Shown here one piece after another: positions 6,650-9,831 of a stretch of DNA of 9,831 nt. Origin of the DNA: Chloroflexota bacterium (GTDB taxonomy: Bacteria > Chloroflexota > Chloroflexia > JAMDCE01); contig JAMDCE010000143.1 in NCBI GenBank assembly GCA_023489135.1, positions 1-9,831 of the forward strand, given 5' to 3'. The position numbers and the translations under genes are program-made. The notes beneath the pieces were generated by a model, which was given only the letters and a program-made list of their open reading frames with translations, was not told the origin of the DNA and searched no databases. How positions within the stretch are numbered: position 1 is the stretch's first letter; each line of letters opens with the position of its first letter.

Positions 6650-7262
6650 TTCAGCGTTGGTCAACAGTACGGAGATCTCTCATTTGGAGGAGGTCACCAA
6701 GGTAGGCTTCGAGAACGCCGCTAAAGGGCTGTCGATCATGGTAGACAAGAGGATAGAGGTCTCTTCCCCGACCCTGGCATTGCTGCCTATCGAACAGGTG
6801 CCAAACCGGATCGAGCAAAACGACGAGGCAGTGGTAGCAATCTATCTCGGCGTCTGGGGCGACGTAAGCGGCCACATGCTGCTGATCCTTTCCCTGGAAG
6901 CAGCCGCGGAAATGGTGCAGATGCTTATGGGATCGGAGATAGAGGGCGTGTTGATGCTGAACGCGCTGGAGCGGTCGGCGCTGGGGGAGGTAGCCAACGT
7001 TACGGGTTCCTTCTTCCTTAACGCCCTGGCCGATGCGACCGGTTTGATCATTCAACCATCGCCCCCCGATGTGATGATCGACACGGCGGGGGCAGCTCTG
7101 GATATACCATTGCTGTCGCTAGCGCTTACTACCGAGGATGTCCTGATTATCGACACCTGGTTCATCGACGACGGACGCAGAATTGAAGGCCTTTTCCTAA
7201 TGCTTCCGGAGGTCGACTCGCTGAGACTAATCGTAGAGAGACTGGAAGAGAGTCGTGGATGA
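6642..7262 (+). CDS. cheC: CheY-P phosphatase CheC, first site degenerate
   Basis: CheC-family phosphatase of 206 residues that hydrolyses CheY-P and can bind CheD. The family has two pseudo-symmetric active sites of the form S/D-x3-E-x2-N-x22-P. The second is complete: Ser112, Glu116, Asn119, Pro142. The first keeps Ser13, Glu17 and Pro43 with correct spacing but has Lys20 instead of Asn, so it is probably inactive. Both sites lie in the usual repeated alpha/beta halves. No FliN-like tail is present, so it is not FliY, and it is longer than single-domain CheX. ATG 6642 is preferred: AGGAG at 6628-6632 lies 9 nt upstream, whereas ATG 6633 directly abuts it. Its start overlaps cheA and its end overlaps cheD by 8 nt each, indicating translational coupling and shared transcription from the cheA promoter. 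Confidence 0.93.
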   Translation: MCSSALVNSTEISHLEEVTKVGFENAAKGLSIMVDKRIEVSSPTLALLPIEQVPNRIEQNDEAVVAIYLGVWGDVSGHMLLILSLEAAAEMVQMLMGSEIEGVLMLNALERSALGEVANVTGSFFLNALADATGLIIQPSPPDVMIDTAGAALDIPLLSLALTTEDVLIIDTWFIDDGRRIEGLFLMLPEVDSLRLIVERLEESRG

Positions 7263-7749
7263 CAGCAAGACGGTGCCAGTTGGTATAGGAGAGCTTTTTG
7301 TAACTAAGGACCATTCGTTGATACTAGTAGCTTACGGCCTCGGCTCGTGTGTCGGGGTATCGGCTTACGATCCAGTGACCGGGGCCGGGGGACTCGCCCA
7401 CGTCATGCTGCCCAACAGTAAGGAGACCAGCACCAAAGCGCCCGGCAACAGATTCGCCGACATCGCCATCCCTACCTTAATTCGGGAGCTGAAGCGCCTT
7501 GGGGCGACGGACAAGAACGTAGTCTTCAAGGTGGTGGGAGGGGCACAAATGTTGGGCATGGCCGGGAAGGCCAATGCCTTCAGAATAGGGGAGCGCAACG
7601 TCGAAGCCGTAACTGAGATTCTGAAGCAACACCGGATAGAGCCGAAAGCGATGGATACGGGAGGTTGTCAAGGTCGAACTATGAGATTGTTCATGGACAC
7701 AGGCCGAGTTCTTCTCAAGATCGTTGGGCGGGGGGACGTGGAGATATAG
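7255..7749 (+). CDS. cheD: Chemoreceptor glutamine deamidase CheD
   Basis: CheD of 164 residues. It deamidates specific glutamines of chemoreceptors and binds CheC, which competes with receptors for it. The catalytic cysteine is Cys32 in AYGLGSCVGV and the histidine is His49 in GGLAHVMLP. Family-typical motifs follow: VVGGAQML (about 93-100), GERNVEAV and DTGGCQGRTM near the C-terminus. The position six residues before the cysteine, where a catalytic Thr is described for Thermotoga CheD, is Ala26 here. GTG 7255 is the start: GGAAGAG at 7244-7250 is 4 nt upstream, and the codon lies within the cheC stop overlap. Length is normal. It is the last gene of the tightly coupled cheA-cheC-cheD block; a 256-nt spacer follows. 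Confidence 0.94.
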   Translation: MDDSKTVPVGIGELFVTKDHSLILVAYGLGSCVGVSAYDPVTGAGGLAHVMLPNSKETSTKAPGNRFADIAIPTLIRELKRLGATDKNVVFKVVGGAQMLGMAGKANAFRIGERNVEAVTEILKQHRIEPKAMDTGGCQGRTMRLFMDTGRVLLKIVGRGDVEI

Positions 7750-7771
7750 CAGGGTTGTGCATTCCACCAAC

Positions 7772-7852
7772 CGTCATTCCCGCGAAAGCGGGAATCCATT
7801 CGGCTTCTGCAATAGGGGAGGACCCCGGATTCCCGCTTCCGCGGGAATGACG
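7772..7852. mobile_element. 81-bp MITE/REP-like inverted repeat
   Basis: Two 26-bp arms in opposite orientation (7772-7797 and 7827-7852), identical at 25 of 26 positions, flank a 29-bp core. Each arm is itself a hairpin: ATTCCCGC, a 4-nt loop (GAAA in the left arm), then GCGGGAAT. This matches the dispersed GTCATTCCCGCG family (related to neisserial dRS3 and to REP-type or MITE elements in many environmental genomes), whose spurious translation gives peptides like VIPAKAGI. No transposase is encoded, so mobilisation would be in trans. CCACCA occurs at 7764-7769 and 7859-7864, just outside the arms, a possible but unproven target duplication. In RNA the element would form strong hairpins between cheD and cheY. 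Confidence 0.85.
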
Positions 7853-7899
7853 CCGAGGCCACCATGGCCTGTTTCTGCGATATTCTGAAGACAACCGGC

Positions 7900-7928
7900 T
7901 TGAATGCACAAACCGTGGGAGATATAGG
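7900..7928 (+). promoter_or_regulatory. Possible sigma-70-like promoter for cheY
   Basis: TTGAAT (7900-7905), 17 nt, then TATAGG (7923-7928): four of six bases in each box with ideal spacing. The start would fall near 7935, about 70 nt before cheY. The match is modest, but a promoter is expected somewhere after a hairpin-rich 256-nt spacer. No sigma-28 or sigma-54 match was noticed in this spacer. Confidence 0.3.
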
Positions 7929-7947
7929 CGAGAAGCTTGGTGGCTTC

Positions 7948-7968
7948 GTGCACCCGCCGCGGGTGCAC
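7948..7968. promoter_or_regulatory. 21-bp near-perfect dyad before cheY
   Basis: GTGCACCCGC (7948-7957), one central C, then GCGGGTGCAC (7959-7968): ten base pairs of perfect symmetry. It lies 38-58 bases before the cheY ATG and just downstream of the possible promoter start. It could be an operator or, in RNA, a hairpin extended by its flanks. No T-run follows, so a terminator role is unlikely. The half-site GTGCAC recurs at 7977-7982. Confidence 0.5.
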
Positions 7969-8005
7969 AACTCCAAGTGCACAATTCTTGGCTCAAGGAG
8001 GACGT

Positions 8006-8362
8006 ATGGCGACTTTGCTGGTGGTGGACGACGCTGCCTTTATGCGAATGAGATGTTCCAAACTGCTAACCGACAATGGCTACACCGTGGCGGAGGCCGA
8101 GAATGGGGTGCAAGCGATCAAGAAGTACATGGAAGTTAGGCCGGATGGCGTTCTACTCGACATAACGATGCCGGAAATGGATGGGCTGACCGCGCTGAAG
8201 GAGATCAAGAAGATCGACCCCAACGCGCGCGTGGCCATGGTCACCGCGATGGGACAGCAGGCGCTGGTTATGGATGCCCTCAAGAGCGGAGCGAAGGATT
8301 TCGTGATCAAGCCCTTTCAAAGCGAGCGGGTGCTGGCAGCGGTGAAGAAGCTACTTGCCTAG
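8006..8362 (+). CDS. cheY: Chemotaxis response regulator CheY
   Basis: Single-domain receiver of 118 residues that, when phosphorylated by CheA, binds the flagellar switch. The acidic pair is Asp8/Asp9 (LLVVDDAAFMR), the phosphoacceptor Asp52 in LLDITMPEMDG, the switch Thr80 in MVTAMG and the conserved Lys102 in VIKPF. There is no output domain. AAGGAGG at 7995-8001 stands 4 nt before ATG 8006, fixing the start; the frame is open upstream to 7937, but that extension runs through the dyad and is not coding. Its place between cheD and cheB and its size favour CheY over a generic receiver. Dephosphorylation is probably by the CheC encoded two genes upstream. Confidence 0.95.
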   Translation: MATLLVVDDAAFMRMRCSKLLTDNGYTVAEAENGVQAIKKYMEVRPDGVLLDITMPEMDGLTALKEIKKIDPNARVAMVTAMGQQALVMDALKSGAKDFVIKPFQSERVLAAVKKLLA

Positions 8363-8435
8363 GTGATGGGGTTTCGTCATATGATGGGGGCGGGTTCGTG
8401 CCTGACCGGTGATGATGGCGGTGAGCGAGGGACGA

Positions 8436-9497
8436 ATGATTAAAGTGCTGGTGGTCGATGACTCGGCCTATATGAGATATGTGCTGCGTACCAATCTGGA
8501 TGCGGACCCGGACATTACGGTCGTGGATACCGCTCGAGACGGACTGGATGCCCTGGCTAAAATAGCGGCATTGAAGCCGGAGGTGATCACGCTCGATCTG
8601 GAAATGCCGCGAATGGATGGATTCGCGGCTCTCAAGCGCATCATGGCGGAATTCGGACTGCCGGTCATCATACTTAGCAGTCTCAGTCAGGAGGGAGCGG
8701 ACGCCACGATCAAGGCGCTGCGACTGGGAGCAGCGGACTTCGTGCCCAAGCCAGCGGCGGGAGGAATGGGATTTCAGGACATACGGGCGGAGCTACTATC
8801 TAAGATCAAGGGAGTACGAGGACTCAACACTTCCAAGCTGCAGGTGACGGAGCACATGGTCGCTCCGCGCAGCAGATCGGCGGTGAAGATGCAGGCCCGC
8901 GCGTGTAACGGAGTGGTGGTGATCGGCACTTCCACCGGCGGCCCCAGGGCACTTCACGAGGTGGTTCCCCATTTGCCGGCGTCTCTTCCTTTGGGAGTGT
9001 TGATAGTCCAGCACATGCCGCCCGGCTTCACCAAGTCTCTAAGCCAGCGACTCGACGAAGTATCGGCCTTGACGGTTAAGGAGGCGGAGCAAGGGGATAT
9101 CGTGCAGGCAGGCGTGGCGCTCCTCGCGCCGGGGAATTACCATATGACCGTGGTGAAGAACGGGACGATCTCATTGGACCAAGAGCCACCGCGGCATGGC
9201 GTACGACCATCGGTCGACGCAACCATGGAGTCCGTGGCGCAGGTTTATGGCCCGGCGAGCTTGGGGGTGATCTTGACGGGAATGGGTTGCGACGGCACCC
9301 AGGGGGCGAAGGCGATCAAGGAAGCAGGAGGGCACATCATCGCGGAAGACGAGTCGAGCTGCGTTATCTACGGAATGCCGCGCAGCGCCGTCGAGGCCGG
9401 CGTGGTAGACAGGATTGCTCCGCTGGTTCGCGTGCCGGGGGAAATCGTCGCTTTGACGGACGTAAGGCGTTCTTTCCGAACGGTGGCAGCATCATGA
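8436..9497 (+). CDS. cheB: Receptor methylesterase/deamidase CheB
   Basis: CheB of 353 residues: a receiver domain controlling a C-terminal methylesterase that removes methyl groups from receptor glutamates. Receiver 1-125: Asp8/Asp9, phospho-Asp54 in LDLEMPRMDG, Lys105 in FVPKP. Linker about 126-157. Esterase about 158-345 with catalytic Ser166 in IGTSTGGP, His193 in VQHMPPGFT and Asp286 in GMGCDG. All three are present, so the enzyme should be active. ATG 8436, preceded by GAGGGA at 8427-8432, gives the usual start MIKVLVVDD; an in-frame extension to GTG 8409 (also ATG 8412 and 8415) is possible but adds residues not typical of the family. It lies 73 nt after cheY and 34 nt before cheR, probably in one transcript. 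Confidence 0.96.
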   Translation: MIKVLVVDDSAYMRYVLRTNLDADPDITVVDTARDGLDALAKIAALKPEVITLDLEMPRMDGFAALKRIMAEFGLPVIILSSLSQEGADATIKALRLGAADFVPKPAAGGMGFQDIRAELLSKIKGVRGLNTSKLQVTEHMVAPRSRSAVKMQARACNGVVVIGTSTGGPRALHEVVPHLPASLPLGVLIVQHMPPGFTKSLSQRLDEVSALTVKEAEQGDIVQAGVALLAPGNYHMTVVKNGTISLDQEPPRHGVRPSVDATMESVAQVYGPASLGVILTGMGCDGTQGAKAIKEAGGHIIAEDESSCVIYGMPRSAVEAGVVDRIAPLVRVPGEIVALTDVRRSFRTVAAS

Positions 9498-9531
9498 TTT
9501 ATGCCAGATCTAGCCTTTGAACGAGGTAATT

Positions 9532-9831
9532 ATGGTCGACATGGAGTACTCTTTTTTCCAGCGCAAGGTGCTGGCCCTCACCGGGATCGATCTCTCTTCT
9601 TATAAGAGCGAACAGATGAGACGGCGCCTCAACACCATAATGATGCGCGTGGGGGCGCAGAATCTTTTCGAGTATTGCCGCATTATCTCGCAGGACCAGG
9701 CCAGGCTATCGGAGTTTCGTGATTTTGTCACCATCAACGTGTCCGAGTTCTTTCGCATCCCCGAGAAGTTCGACCATTTGCGCAGGCAGATACTACCCGG
9801 CCTTTTGGCATCGGGGAAACTGAACGTCTGG
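9532..9831 (+). CDS. cheR: Chemoreceptor methyltransferase CheR, 5' part
   Basis: The first 100 codons of CheR, open at the window edge. CheR methylates receptor glutamates using S-adenosylmethionine and opposes CheB. The visible part is the all-alpha N-terminal domain and the join to the catalytic domain: a start MVDMEYSFFQRKVLALTGID, YKSEQMRRRLNTIM (the receptor-facing basic helix), and INVSEFFR, equivalent to the usual NVTxFFR. The SAM-binding motifs lie beyond the window. ATG 9532 has GAGG at 9523-9526, 5 nt upstream. No frameshift is seen in the part present. Confidence 0.94.
   Translation, partial: MVDMEYSFFQRKVLALTGIDLSSYKSEQMRRRLNTIMMRVGAQNLFEYCRIISQDQARLSEFRDFVTINVSEFFRIPEKFDHLRRQILPGLLASGKLNVW

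Noticed and set aside
7665..7850. Small frames giving VIPAKAGI-type peptides around the MITE
   Set aside because: These are the known spurious translation of the repeat arms, not genes.
7772..7852. The inverted repeat as a CRISPR unit
   Set aside because: Only two arms in inverted orientation, no direct repeats with regular spacers.
7864..8139. 91-codon plus-strand frame across the cheY leader
   Set aside because: It runs out of frame into cheY, has no ribosome site at ATG 7864 and passes through the dyad.

Overview
The window comes from a flagellated, chemotactic bacterium. It holds a CheC/CheD-type chemotaxis cluster (cheW, cheA, cheC, cheD, cheY, cheB, start of cheR) beside a FlbD/SwrD-family flagellar gene and a two-component module. 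The gene set matches what is usually called an F1-type system (Firmicutes, Thermotogae, Chloroflexi and several uncultured phyla). A GTCATTCCCGCG-type inverted repeat, widespread in environmental Gram-negative and candidate-phylum genomes, lies inside the cluster. The taxon cannot be fixed from the sequence; an uncultured environmental lineage (Chloroflexota, NC10, Nitrospirota or deltaproteobacterial relatives) is a guess.

Layout: (1) 1-253, end of a leftward unit with flbD. (2) 254-716, a divergent control region with two perfect palindromes, a leftward sigma-28-like promoter candidate and a rightward sigma-70-like promoter. (3) 717-3532, a rightward pair: a 109-residue protein consisting of little more than a histidine-kinase dimerisation domain, then a large hybrid kinase (GAF-PAS-HisKA-HATPase-REC-REC). 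(4) 3669-4148, cheW on the opposite strand, converging on the kinase and diverging from cheA. (5) 4149-4498, a control region with a good sigma-28 promoter facing cheA. (6) 4499-7749, cheA-cheC-cheD, joined by 8-nt overlaps. (7) 7750-8005, an intergenic stretch with an 81-bp MITE/REP-like element, a 21-bp dyad and a repeated 7-mer. (8) 8006-9831, cheY, cheB and the 5' end of cheR, which runs off the window.

Together CheW and CheA form the receptor-coupled kinase. CheY carries the phosphoryl signal to the flagellar switch, CheC removes it, and CheD deamidates receptors. CheB and CheR adjust receptor methylation. FlbD probably tunes motor output. No receptor gene is visible. The hybrid kinase and its small partner may form a separate phosphorelay that sits between the flagellar and chemotaxis units.

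Points worth a second look: the ATPase-less DHp protein next to a kinase with two receivers and no Hpt; a CheC whose first phosphatase site has lost its Asn (N to K) while the second is intact; a CheD with Ala where the catalytic Thr is expected; the sigma-28 promoter of cheA; and the structured cheD-cheY spacer.
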